Source: Bromus sterilis
Lineage: Eukaryota > Streptophyta > Magnoliopsida > Poales > Poaceae
DNA length: 64,000 bases
NCBI GenBank assembly: GCA_950022295.1
Contig: OX465597.1
Span: forward strand, 400,897,016 to 400,961,015
Direction: 5' to 3'
The notes beneath the pieces are model-generated. The model was given only the letters and a program-made list of their open reading frames with translations. It was not told the DNA's origin and did not search any database. Shown here one piece after another: positions 25,904 through 36,275 of this stretch. The translations under genes were made by a program, and so were the position numbers. Every line of letters starts with the position of its first letter. Positions within the stretch are counted from its first letter, which is position 1.

Positions 25904-26877
25904 AGACTTTCCCACACTTCCCATCTCAACATGATGTCTAGCTTGGATGTAGGCATGGACATAGGGGGAGTGTTGCTTAATTCATAGGCAACCACTCCAC
26001 CTATTATGCGGAAAGAGACAAAATTATTTCACTATGGTCACGTTCGGCGGCCGTCATGGTCACCCAAGGTGACAACGGTGCTTCAAAGAAGAGCATTGGA
26101 AATGAACCCAAGATACATCTTTGCGGTGTCATACCAAATAAGCTCAAACATGGTGGCTTCGGCCACCGCCCCTCTCTTTAGGAGGATTGGTTCGTTTTTG
26201 TGCTTCTTTCTTGTGTCTGGGTTGCTTATTTGCCTCTTGATCACTCCGAGTTTGATCTTGCATTTCCTTGTTGTCCTTCATCTCGGAGTGTTCTCCATCC
26301 AGCTGCTGTGTTTCGAGTCATCCCAAGCCCTTCTCCCTAAGACATTCGATGCACTTGCCCGATTTCACTTGTATCTTGGTGGACGGCTCTGCTGCCAGCG
26401 GTACTACCAAAGCAGTCACGGTACTACCGCTCTCGCGGTACTACCGTTGTCCCGAGGAATCGTATAACTGAAGGGGTACGGGGAGTTCCTCCCCATTACC
26501 CCATTCAGTTTCTTTTCTTCTCCCCTGCAGCAGCGACGCCCACCCCGGTGCCCCCTCCCGGTGTGCCGCATCCATGCCGTCTCTCCCTGTTCTTCTGCGG
26601 TGGGATTGTTCCCCATCCTCCCCGGGTGCCGTGGATACCGGTATTGCCTCATTTCCCTTCTCCTTTGGTTCAGTTTTTTTTTGAACTTTGTTGCTAGGGC
26701 AATACTTGTAGATCCACTAGGTTTTTGGCTATGCCTAGGCACTTTGAGAACATGGATAGATTGCTAGATAGGAATGAAGTAGATGTGTTGGAGTGGTTTG
26801 AGTTTTTGGAACCCCGGTAGTACCGGATCTCAGATCCGTGTCCTCTGCTCCAGGACGGTACTACCGCTGGTCCCGCT
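25904..26877 (+). other. Element A pol-to-extra-ORF spacer with antisense GGTAGTACC array
   Basis: No ORF that I can support. Seven GGTACTACC words (reverse complement of the LTR array word GGTAGTACC) and one GGTAGTACC fall between 26398 and 26935, so the LTR motif recurs inside the element on the opposite strand. A possible splice donor/acceptor pair for the extra ORF (donor near 26640, acceptor CAG ending 27034) can be imagined but is not supported by anything beyond consensus. Confidence 0.5.
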
Positions 26878-28488
26878 GTGGTACTACCGCGCGGCCAGCG
26901 GTACTACCGTTGGGCGGTACTACCGTGGTCCCCAAAAGCTGACACCTCCCCAACAGACCTGCCTTGTTCACTTGTGTCCGGCTCTTGCATCTCATGTGTT
27001 TTGTTTTCCGTTTCTCTCTGTTGGTGTTGGTCAGGTGATGGCTCTCGTCGAAATCCCAAGCGCAAGGCCTCTGGCCAACCCGGAAGCAACTTCAAGAAGA
27101 CTGCTCACAAGAAGAAGGAATCAGTCAAGCCTGTTTCAGAGATGCCTCTTCCCGAGTACAGGGCCTACCGTGTTGTCAATCCGTACCGTGCAGAGCAAGA
27201 CCCAGAGTTAGTTGGCTCTCAGTTCTGGAACAAGACTCAGAGGGATGTGTTCCACATGATTATGAAGCACAGGAAGAACAAGTTTGTTCCACATGTGAAG
27301 TCTGTCCAACTGATGCACATGCGGGCTCACCCCGATTACTTTGGAGAGGCATATGCCCTATGCGAGCAGTTTGGGATTCTGGACATCATCTCCTTCAACA
27401 AGCGGTTCGATGCCGAGCTTCTTGCCCAGTTCTTTGCCACAGTGTACTTCACCAATCGCGATGATCGGACCATCATTTGGATGTGCAAGGATGAGCAAGT
27501 GAGATGCACGTGGGGGGATTTCATGACAGCTCTGCACATTCCCGTCTCCACGAAAGAGGAGCCCGTTGGTGTTAGCCCATTCGCTGCGGCGACTGCCAAG
27601 AACAAGAGTCTGCTAGGGCCTTATCAGACTTCGATTCCCTATACTAATGCCAAGGGACATCAGAAGCACAGAGTGGTTCTCTGCCCGTTCTTGGACATCA
27701 TGCACCGCATCTTCCGGACTTCTCTGTTTCCCCGCGTGGGCAATCTGGACATGGTTCACGGCCATCTGGTGGACATGCTTCTCCTCTGCGTGGAGTACAA
27801 GGGCACCACGCAGACCTCGGAAGTCTGTGACATCATGTGGGAGGAGCTACATGCTGCTGTGATGGAACGAAAGGTTCCCATTTATGGCCCTTATCTGCAG
27901 GTCCTCTTCGAGATCACTTGGGAAGCTACCTTTGTCATTGAGCGCCTTCCCGTTGGGCCTCTAACTGCTCACGAGGAGGTTCAGTTACGCATCAAGGAAA
28001 ACTGGGTTGGAGGTCATGGTCCTGCGCATGACTATCCTCTTGCCGGTTCTGATGAGGAGGTTCAGGAGGAGCCGGAGGCAGGTTGCGGCAGTGCTCCCCA
28101 CACTCGCTCTGGTGTGAGCTTTGGTGCTGGTGGTTCGTCTTCTGCACAGGGTCCTGAGCAGCCAGGATGGGCTGCCAAGCTCACCCGGAAGGTGAAGCAG
28201 CTCTTTTGCCTTCAGACTGACATTCAGCACCGCATGTATGAGGCCCACAGGAGGGAGAAGGAGAACAGTCAGATGCAGAAGGTTTTCTACAGGCACCAGG
28301 GTATGACTGTCGAGGACGGGTCCGAGAATAATATTACTCCCGAGCACCAGTGGATCTCCAAGTTCAGCGCGTGGGACCTCAATGATGATGTGCCTGGACC
28401 TTCGTCCTCTGCTCAGCAGCCAGCTACTGATGACACAGAGGCAGTCGTGGAGTCCGAGGAGTCTGACGATGACGAGGACTACGACTAG
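26878..28488 (+). CDS. Element A extra ORF (putative plant transposon protein), intact frame
   Basis: The frame is open from 26878 but the first ~50 codons translate the GGTACTACC array and are probably not real coding sequence. Credible protein starts around GDGSRRNPKRK (27034) or at the first solid methionine, 27142. The middle part (RAYRVVNPYRAEQDPELVG to about IERLPVGPL) resembles the domain found in extra ORFs of SIRE/Maximus Copia elements. Then come a Ser/Gly-rich linker, a coiled-coil-like KLTRKVKQLF segment and a very acidic C-terminus ending ESDDDEDYD. I see no signal peptide or membrane segment, so an envelope role is not supported. It is the only long undamaged frame of element A. 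Function unknown. Confidence 0.7.
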   Translation: MVLPRGQRYYRWAVLPWSPKADTSPTDLPCSLVSGSCISCVLFSVSLCWCWSGDGSRRNPKRKASGQPGSNFKKTAHKKKESVKPVSEMPLPEYRAYRVVNPYRAEQDPELVGSQFWNKTQRDVFHMIMKHRKNKFVPHVKSVQLMHMRAHPDYFGEAYALCEQFGILDIISFNKRFDAELLAQFFATVYFTNRDDRTIIWMCKDEQVRCTWGDFMTALHIPVSTKEEPVGVSPFAAATAKNKSLLGPYQTSIPYTNAKGHQKHRVVLCPFLDIMHRIFRTSLFPRVGNLDMVHGHLVDMLLLCVEYKGTTQTSEVCDIMWEELHAAVMERKVPIYGPYLQVLFEITWEATFVIERLPVGPLTAHEEVQLRIKENWVGGHGPAHDYPLAGSDEEVQEEPEAGCGSAPHTRSGVSFGAGGSSSAQGPEQPGWAAKLTRKVKQLFCLQTDIQHRMYEAHRREKENSQMQKVFYRHQGMTVEDGSENNITPEHQWISKFSAWDLNDDVPGPSSSAQQPATDDTEAVVESEESDDDEDYD

Positions 28489-29011
28489 GACGACGAGTAG
28501 TTCGTCACCATGGGACGCTAGGTCACTCTCTGCCTTTTTGGCGTCTCGATGCCAAAGGGGGAGAGAGGTCTAGGATTCCGATTTGCATCTTCTTAGGGTT
28601 GGGCGAGTCACAAGCGTGTTTTATTTGTCTCATTTGATCCGCTTGTGAACTCCGTTTATTTGCTTTGGCTTGCTTTTAGTCCGTCTTGTGAGACTTCTGT
28701 GATATATGGTGTGAGACATATGCTATCCTATGTTCGTACTCTTATTGTATGGTTATGTGATGCTATCTTATGACATGTTATCTTTATGCTCACATATTTA
28801 TTTTGTCTAGCTTAGTATGGCCAAGTTTATAAAATATAGGGGGAGTGTCTTCCTTATGTGTGTGTCTTGCATTCCAGAGACATATCTAAAATGATGCACA
28901 CATCTAGGGGGAGCCTGTCTATAGTTTATAAACAAATGGCATGTTTTTAAATTCCCTATTTTTTATTGTGCAAATCTTGTGTTGTCATCAATACACCAAA
29001 AAGGGGGAGAT
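28489..29011 (+). other. Element A 3' untranslated region and polypurine tract
   Basis: AT-rich non-coding sequence with repeated purine blocks (TAGGGGGAG near 28838 and 28907) ends in AAAAAGGGGGAGAT (about 28998-29011), the polypurine tract directly before the 3' LTR. Confidence 0.78.
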
Positions 29012-29711
29012 TGATAGGGCATGTTTTCCCTTGATTGGTTTTAGTGATTGATGACAATACATTTGCGGACTAACCGGGTGCGATGAGCATTTCAGATAAT
29101 TACATTAATGGCACAAGACGGTTATTTCCCCCTCGGTGTATGAAGCGTGAAGACGGAGTTTTTCTTTCGATCTCCTTTTTATATTTGAGTCGTAGGAAAA
29201 CCGTACTATGAAGAGGGGATCCGCTTTGGAAATGGTGGGTGGAATCATCACACAGTCTCACTTTCTGCACCCACATATTCTCTTGTGTCGTGGAGGTGTG
29301 GAAACATATTGGAAATGGCTCCCTGGCTCTGCCAGGGCGGTAGTACCGCTCCAGGAGCGGTAGTACCGCGCCACGGTAGTACTAGACCCAGTACCGCACC
29401 CACTACCGGAATCCCATTGGACTCTACGGTAGTGGGGACGGCACTGGGGCGCGGCAGTACCGCTCCTGGTGCGGTAGTACTGCTCCACGGTAGTACCGGA
29501 CCCAGTACCGCATCCATTACCGGAATCCCACTGGACTCTGCGGTAGTGGGGACGGCACTGGGGCTCGGTAGTACCGTGGAGCGGTAGTACCGTGCCTGGT
29601 ACGGTAGTACCGCGCCCCGGTAGTACCAGGGCCAGTACCGCACCCACTACCGGAATCCCTCTGGACTCCACGGTAGTGGGCACGGTAGTAACCCTCAGTA
29701 CTACCGGTGGC
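29012..29711 (+). repeat. Element A 3' LTR, truncated (first 700 of ~1,514 bp)
   Basis: It aligns to 3786-4481 of the 5' LTR, including the start TGATAGGGC and most of the GGTAGTACC array, then ends abruptly after CTACCGGTGGC. Element B internal sequence follows. TATA box, transcript end region and the right target duplication are all missing. Confidence 0.88.
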
Positions 29712-30046
29712 TAATATTCCTTTTAAGCTAACTCATGATATTCCTCAAGTTTATCCATTACTCATAATATTCCTCAGCAACCACCTCACTTAGTGCTATT
29801 ATTTATTTCTCAATTATTTCATATGATGCACTATTTCAAATAATCCGGGATATAGGGGGAGCTTCTCATGTTTTTTCAAATATATTCTACCAAGTTTTCA
29901 AAACATGCATATCCTCAGGGGGAGCATCTCTATATCCGGAAACAATGAATTGTTTTCTTCAAGTGTTTTTAATTCCTCAAAATTACTTATTTTATCCCGT
30001 TGAAGCTTTAACCTGATTGTCATCAAATCACCAAAAAGAGGGAGAT
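29712..30046 (+). mobile_element. Element B, 3' end of internal region with polypurine tract
   Basis: This non-coding AT-rich stretch contains several short GGGGGAGC-type purine blocks and ends in AAAAAGAGGGAGAT immediately before the 3' LTR, as expected for a Copia polypurine tract. Its left edge at 29712 is the abrupt junction with the truncated 3' LTR of element A. Confidence 0.75.
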
Positions 30047-31446
30047 TGTAAGTGCATCTAGTGCCCCCTTTGAGGTTTTGGAGTATTTGATGACAAAACG
30101 GTTAAGGGACTGATGTGTTTGTGAGTATACACAGGAGAACAGTCCCTGAAGAAGAGGTTAACCACCGTTGTCGACCCCCCCCAAAATGTTGAGGAGCATT
30201 GAAGAAATTGGGGTGTTTTCTGAAGATTGGCGAGGCGCGAAATCCTGAGGAAACAGGATCCTGAAGCATTCTGCTGAAGCTGAAGCAGTGACAGAACCTG
30301 AGGAAGTTCGCACTGAAGACGAAGTTGAAGCGTAGTCATCGATAAGACTTTTTATACTTCTTGAGTCGTAGGAAAACACCGCACTGTGGGAGGGGTTGAG
30401 GAATATGAGTTCTGTATTTTTGAGGAAGTGCTCAATTAGAAATCCTGAAGAAAACCCAGAGAAATCTCCTGCAGTAGAAGTTCAATTCCTCGGGTGTCTG
30501 AGACGATGTTCTTCAGGAAACTAAGGAATTTGTGTTCAGTTGAGGAGTCGGGAAAACTACCAGTGCAGTTCGCCTGAAGAAAATGAGAGTGTTTCGATCG
30601 TGCCACATGTCACGTGGAGAGCGTTGGTACCTGTCCAGCCAACGGTCCGAAGGGTGGGCATGAAAGTAATTTCATGCATGGGCATTTATGTCCTTTCACC
30701 TGGGGTTGCTCCCCGGCTATAAATAGCCGCCCCAGCCCCATTTGTGGGCTGGCTTCTCCGAGAGAAAAACTGACACTTGTCATTTGAGAGCAACCCACCT
30801 CTGAATAAACTGAAGAACCCAAGTGAGGAAAACCACCAGCATGAGTAGTTGAGCATTTCTGAGGAAGTCGGTTCGAGTGATCCGAAGATTTTTACTCTTG
30901 AAGACTGTGATCTTCCAGCCGGTGTAGAAGTCATCGTTCTGAGGAAGTCAAGATGCAATTGTGACTTCCCCGGGTGAACGGAGTCTGTAAAGGTTTCGGG
31001 AGTCTACCTTGAAGACTCACCTGAGTAATTGGACGGAGTATGAGGACTTTAGTTCAAGGAGAATAAGTTGAAGACTATGTCTTGTGAGTTCAATCTCAGC
31101 CTCTCCAACCAGATGTAGAGTTGTCACAACAACTCGAACTGGTTCATCAAATATATGTCTTCAGTGCCCTGGTGCTATTTCTTCAACCTCAGCTTTTATG
31201 TTTATGCACTGATGACTCGCCTTGATGCCTCTACTCTGGTCTGATTCCTCAGTTCTTGCATCGGTCATACTTTAGCTCTGCAATAGGTTGCTCTACATTC
31301 ATGCTTGTGTTTCAGTAGCATTTCTATGCTTCATCGAGATTTAGTTTCCTCAATTTCGACTTGCCTCGGTCCTGAGGAAATTGAAATTCCTCAAGATATT
31401 TGAAAATCTCCCATTAACCCCCTCTGGTCGATATACTGCACTTTCA
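30047..31446 (+). repeat. Element B 3' LTR (complete, 1,400 bp)
   Basis: It starts with TGTAAGTGCATC and ends with GCACTTTCA, and is followed by target duplication CGGTG. The TATA box is TATAAATA at 30718-30725. It is the complete reference copy for the broken 5' LTR. Confidence 0.86.
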
Positions 31447-31907
31447 CGGTGCGTTTTTAATCCTGTCAATTTCCCAGCTGTAATTTGTTCACCTCGCATA
31501 GCTGTTTATCGTCTTTTGGGAGAGAGACATCACTAGTGAACTTCATGGGACCCCGGTTCATATTTCCACCACTGTTTACACCCTCAATTTACTTCCTGTT
31601 TTACTTTCGTTGCATTTATCACTACTATCTACCCTTGCATTTTATCCTTTGTAAACGGCAAGCCGGAGATATTGAAAACCTCTCTGTACTCGTTGGGAGC
31701 AAAGTTATTTGTTGTGTGTGCAGGTCCAGGTAAAGTAAGCAACCTTGAGTTGTGAACGGCGTCATTGTTCACTTTACCACCTACTTGTCGTCGTTGGAGT
31801 CCTACTGGTTCGATCTTAACCTTGGTATCTTTGCCAAGGGAAATTTACTGTTGTGCTACATCTCAACCTTCCACTTGGGGTAACCAACGAGGGGCGAGAA
31901 GCCATCA
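31447..31907 (+). mobile_element. Gypsy element F, 3' LTR, second part
   Basis: It begins with the second copy of target duplication CGGTG (31447-31451) and continues the LTR broken at 2475. It ends at 31907 with GAGAAGCCATCA, the reverse complement of the TGATGGCTTCTC start of the element D LTR. The bases that follow (GCAAC AGCAG) are the interior of another LTR (G), so F itself lies inside G. Confidence 0.83.
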
Positions 31908-32594
31908 GCAACAGCAGGAAAATTACATAGGTGCCTTGATCATGTAGGGTAGCTCACAAGGACTAAACATTTAAGAGCAAGATTGGAAAGAAGACATCAC
32001 ATAGCTACTGGTCATGGACCCATGGTCCAAGGGAGAATACTCACGGCACATCCGGGAAGCGTCCATGGTGGTGGAGAAGCTCTCGGTGGTCAATCCTCCC
32101 TCCGACAGGGTACCGGGAAGAGGTCTTCTGGTACTCCCGATCTTGGAAGCGCGGCGACAGCGGAATAGAGAGGTAATTCGCGATGCGGGGTTCTCTCCGA
32201 GGGTTTCCTGGACGAAGAGGTAATATAATCCAAAGGGGGAAGCCAGGGGTGTCTAGGGCTCCCAGGCACCTTGGTGGCGCGACCAGGGGTGGGGCCGCGC
32301 CACTTGGCCGCCTGGGTGCCAGGTGGGGCCCCCTGGCCCTCCTTCGGGGTTCCGGAAGCTTCCGTCTCGCTGATTTTTTATATGATTTTTCTGGAATTTT
32401 TGGGGCTTTGAAAATTGGGATAAAATCCCAGCAACTAAAAGACATCAGCAGACATAAACTGACACTGGGTGCACTGAGTTAGTAGGTTAGTCCAAATATG
32501 TGTAAAATGATATAAAAATATAGCAAAACATGTAGCAATGTCACATAAAATGCATGAAATAAGCGGAAATTATAGATATGTTTGGGACGTATCA
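31908..32594 (-). mobile_element. Gypsy element G, LTR fragment
   Basis: It matches the last ~690 bp (plus-strand sense) of the D/E LTRs, from GCAACAGCAG to TTGGGACGTATCA. The left part of this LTR would lie beyond F, outside the window. G therefore hosts element F. Confidence 0.78.
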
Positions 32595-32745
32595 GACGCC
32601 TTGCTCGTTTGACCACCTTCTTGTTGATCCTTGGAGTCCTCCTGCGTCGATAAACCTTACAGTCCTCGTGTAAGGGGTATTTGTCGCTACTACATCTTAA
32701 CCTTACACTTGGGGTAATCAACGAGGAGCACTACCGGTGCTATCA
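32595..32745 (+). mobile_element. LTR end of an older retrotransposon (H)
   Basis: The sequence reads like the 3' end of a plus-strand Gypsy LTR: TTGGAGTCCTCCTGCGTCGATAAACC-like text, then CTTGGGGTAATCAACGAGGAG and a TATCA end. The style parallels the end of the F LTR (CTTGGGGTAACCAACGAGG). It is short and degenerate, so family and exact end are uncertain. Confidence 0.5.
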
Positions 32746-33681
32746 CGCGTCTGCACGGGCTAACGACATTGAAGACCGTGTTGCGGGGCGTGGATAGCAA
32801 TAATTGCCTCTTTGGTTATAAGGAAGGCCGACAAGCCATTGCAGCCAAAGCAGATCCCAAAGCTTACCACTTTGGTGCAAGAAGATCGCACTGGCGCTGC
32901 GCGCCAAGGGACTACTAGGAAGGACGTCACCGGCAAGCTGTCCTGCCATGGGCAACGGCTTTGTAGAACGAAGACCAACTTTTTTTAGGATAAGCGTGTG
33001 CGTTGCCCCCTATTCGTCGCTATGTGCCACCCTTTCCACCAATATTTTTGGGGAAGAGGACCAGAGCGTCTATATAAGGACATGTGCCACTACCTTCGCA
33101 AAGGACCCCACATGAAAGTTTCAAACTCTCTTGTACGCATGTACTGCTACTCTACAAGCAATTCAGACAAGCAGAAGTTGGGTTTTACGCTGCACTATGG
33201 TCCGAAGCTCGCCGTGTCGCTTGTTGTTCTTTCTTTGCCTTCATCGCCGAGGTCACTGAGAGTGGAGAGGATGTTTGCTCAGCCCCTAGAGGATGACCTA
33301 TTCACCTACTCCGGCAGCAGAGTTAAATTCGTATAGGTTTGCTTTCGCGAAAGGCACACTCCGGACCTTAAAAAATAAAAAATAATGCATTTTCTTTATT
33401 TTCTCAAAGAGGCGTGATTGTGGAGGCACATGTTTGTTTTCGCGAATGCACATGTTTGTTTTCGCGAAGGCACACCTCATACTTTTAAAAAAGGAAAAAA
33501 TAACGCGTTTTTAACCTATCAGGAAGGCACAAATTTGTTTCTTCAAAAAGCACATCATTACCTCTACAAAAAGAAAGAAAGAAAGAAAGAAACTTCGGAT
33601 CACAACAAAAAGCGTTTGTATAATATACCATTTGTTAAGCGTAAAAAGGTGAAAATGTTCACTACAACGAATACAGAGTAA
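32746..33681. other. Unassigned intergenic stretch
   Basis: I recognise no gene. It contains two copies of TGTTTGTTTTCGCGAA (33433-33466) with a third related TTTGCTTTCGCGAAAGGCACA at 33339-33358, and a short (GAAA)n run at about 33572-33591. Probably old transposon remains. The longest frame (32998-33336) has no recognisable domain. Confidence 0.4.
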
Positions 33682-34273
33682 GGGCCTGTTAGGTAGCCCC
33701 CTCACTTGTCAACTCCTCAACTCCACGTCCAGAGCCCACCCGAATGGTCTAACTCCTAACTTTACGAGAAAGAAGCTGGCTAATCATGTAGTGCAAATTT
33801 GGCGGAGTCGAGGAGTTGGAAAACCAGAGCTCCCGAAAAACTGGTAAGCGAAAGTTGAGAGAAATTACGCTGAGACTTCCACCGCCAAGTCATTTGACGA
33901 ACCGATACGTACGAGGGAACATGCAATTGTCCAAGCGAACAGTGGGCCGACCAGCCCAATCGATCCAGTCTCGCCCTCCTCCCATTACCCTCGTCCTCCA
34001 TGCAGAAAACCTAGCCGCTGCAAGGAGCATCCCGAGCACCTCCACGATATCCTCCTCCACAAGTCGCCATCCACCGCCACCCCGCCAGAACCGCGTTGTG
34101 GACCGCTCCCCGCACTAGCCCGACCTCGAGCACGCTTCGGCCATGACGGATGTGAGCCCAACGGCGAGCAGCTGGCACGTGGAGCCCCAAAGAGTTTGAA
34201 TGAGAAGCTGGCTGTTGGCTATTGGCAGAGGAGTTGAGGAGTTTGAGGTTTTGGAGGGCTACCGAATAGGCCC
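33682..34273. mobile_element. Harbinger-like MITE, 592 bp, TSD TAA
   Basis: Terminal inverted repeats GGGCCTGTTAGGTAGCCCCC and GGGCTACCGAATAGGCCC pair at the two ends, and the inner parts also pair (CAACTCCTCAACTCC against GGAGTTGAGGAGTTTG). TAA flanks both sides (33679-33681, 34274-34276). The interior has no coding capacity. Confidence 0.85.
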
Positions 34274-34276
34274 TAA

Positions 34277-35963
34277 CTAGTGGTTTCGCTTTCATAAGGG
34301 TTGGATTCCCGGTTTCCATTTACATATGGAATGTGATTGTGTAGAGCATTTTTCCAGCGGAGGATAGTTAACATATATCTTGCTTGTAGCGATACGTATG
34401 GTTACCTCGCCAATATCGAGCGCAAGAATGAGTCGGCCCAACCCGTGGAGGCCGCATGCCTCAAAGTGCTTGTTTCTTTTTCAGTTTTTCACAAAACTTA
34501 TTCTCATTTTACTTTTTGTATACTTCCAACTTTTTTAATATACACATATATTATTTATAAAATTTACTTTACATTAGTCATGCATTTTTTAAATAAATAT
34601 GTATAGAATTTTTTTGACGTATACAAAAAACATATAAAAAATATACTATATTTATAAAAAGTATCATAAAAATATATTTAAAAATTTAATCATGTATAAA
34701 AGGTGTTACTAATGCATATGAAAAATGTGAAAACTGTATAAAAAGTAGACATCACAACATGTATTTTTTAAATCTGATTCAAAAATGGTAAAATGTGAAT
34801 GTTAACCATGTATAAAAAATAGAAACGTGGACAAAAAAATGTGCGGTATGTATGATAAAATTTTAATTATGTTTCTAAAAATGTGAAAAACAATTGTTTC
34901 TTATGAATAACTTTGTTTGCAGTTTTTTAAATAGAAAAAAAAAATTGTAAAAATAATCATGTATTTGAAAAATGTTTAACATGCACAAAAACTATTTCAG
35001 ATGTATACAGAAAATATTGCATGAATTAAGAATATATTGGACTTTTATATTATAATATTTATGTATACAAAAGCATTATATTGCGTGTGAAAGAATATTA
35101 TTATCATTTAAAAATATTTACCATGCATTTTAAGAAATTACTGGTGAAAAATATTGGTCTTATATTAAAAAATATTTAAAAAATAGACATGTTTTGAACA
35201 AGGAGATAAACAATAAAAACAACAAAAGAAACAAATAAAACCGCAAACCAAAAGTGAAAATAATACTAAAAAAAGTAAAATAATAAATAATAATGAAAAC
35301 CTAAAAAAACCAAAAAAACCAAAGATAAACACCAAAATGAAGAACAAAAGAACGAAGAAGAAATAAAAACCAAAGAAATAAATATCAAAACAAAAATTAA
35401 AAGCGAGCGAACAGCGAACGAACAAGTTTTTCTTGCGACAATTCAGCAACGTTCTATTTCGGCACCTCAGCATTTACAGGAAATAAAAATATTCAGCGTT
35501 TACAGAGAAAGAACAAGTAAAAGGAGAATGAGCGGCGAACAGTAGGCCCAGTAGCTGGAAATCCTTCAACTAGACGCAAATCTTATTTTATGACCGTCAT
35601 CTGTAAATTCCGGCCCATGTTTCATTTATTTCTATTTCGTTCTGTTTTTTACTTCTTCCTTTTTCCTGTTTCGTTTTTTTTCGTTTCAGTTCAGATTTAT
35701 ATTTTTAATTTTGTTATTAGAACAAGTTGAACTTTTTAAAGTGTATATTAATTTCTATATATTCCACAATTTCTTTGATGTACAATGTACTTTCTTTTAA
35801 TATACACTGAAGTGTTTTATTTTATATGATGAAATATTTTATTAACACATTGAACTTTTATAAAATGAATATTGATTTATTTTTTTATATATATTGATCG
35901 TTTTTATAATGTACACTGAATTTTTTTTTATGATCAACATTTTTTATGTTGAACTTGTGAGCA
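34277..35963. other. AT-rich intergenic stretch, no gene seen
   Basis: A very AT-rich, low-complexity region with many degenerate AAAAATGT/TGTATAAAAA words (34500-35170) and an A-rich block with AAACCAAAAAAACC-type words (35210-35400). The only long frame (35165-35473, minus) is a translation of that A-rich repeat and not a gene. Likely decayed transposon sequence. Confidence 0.45.
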
Positions 35964-36273
35964 CTACCTCCTTTCCGATTTATAAGGCTTGCGCGTATTT
36001 CTAGATCCATAATTTGATCAACATAAGATGAGTTGTATAGTCTAAAAATTATACTCCCTCCGATCCACAATAAGTGTCGCTCATTTTTTATTAAATTAGT
36101 ACAAACTTTGTACTAGATGGACGACACTTATTATGAATTGGAGGGAGTACCATTAGAAAATATATGATTTAAAGTTTTTAATGATATTTTTTTATGATAT
36201 ATAAATTTTATTACGTTTGTCTATTTATCAAACTAGATATACATGCAATCCTTATAAATCGGTAAGAAGGTAG
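35964..36273. mobile_element. Stowaway-like MITE (outer), host of a second MITE
   Basis: Ends CTACCTCCTTTCCGATTTAT and ATAAATCGGTAAGAAGGTAG are inverted repeats, flanked by CA (35962-35963, presumably mutated TA) on the left and TA (36274-36275) on the right. A 94 bp Stowaway lies inside it. Confidence 0.75.
36054..36147. mobile_element. Stowaway MITE, 94 bp, TSD TA
   Basis: CTCCCTCCGATCCACAATAA and the matching inverted end TTATGAATTGGAGGGAG are flanked by TA at 36052-36053 and 36148-36149. The small size and TIR are typical of Stowaway (Tc1/Mariner). Confidence 0.9.
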
Positions 36274-36275
36274 TA

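Larger units (their letters stand above)
3786..29711 (+). mobile_element. Copia element A (SIRE/Maximus-like) with gag, pol and extra 3' ORF; host of D and E
   Basis: Element order is 5' LTR, primer site, gag, protease-integrase-RT-RNase H, a non-coding stretch, an extra ORF, polypurine tract and partial 3' LTR. Integrase before reverse transcriptase places it in Copia. The extra ORF downstream of pol is characteristic of the SIRE/Maximus lineage. Gypsy elements D and E interrupt it at 7158 and 15573. It is dead: a frameshift and stop in gag, a frameshift and stop in pol, and a truncated 3' LTR. No target duplication can be checked because the right end is missing. Confidence 0.88.
2476..31446 (+). 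mobile_element. Copia element B (SIRE/Maximus-like), internally deleted and split by element A
   Basis: The element is bounded by TGTAAGTGC at 2476 and ACTTTCA at 31446 with a perfect 5 bp target duplication CGGTG on both sides. Only the 5' LTR (2476-3785), the 3' end of the internal region (29712-30046) and the 3' LTR (30047-31446) remain. Most of its internal region, including any gag-pol, is gone. Element A lies in the gap. The LTR type and the tract AAAAAGAGGGAGAT before the 3' LTR match the SIRE/Maximus group in style; the family name is an inference. Confidence 0.82.

Noticed and set aside
26878..28488. Extra ORF of element A as an envelope glycoprotein
   Set aside because: No signal peptide, transmembrane segment or glycosylation-rich ectodomain is visible, and it has an acidic soluble tail.
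34277..35963. Possible gene at 35165-35473 (minus)
   Set aside because: A translation of an A-rich simple repeat; Phe/Leu-rich and low complexity.
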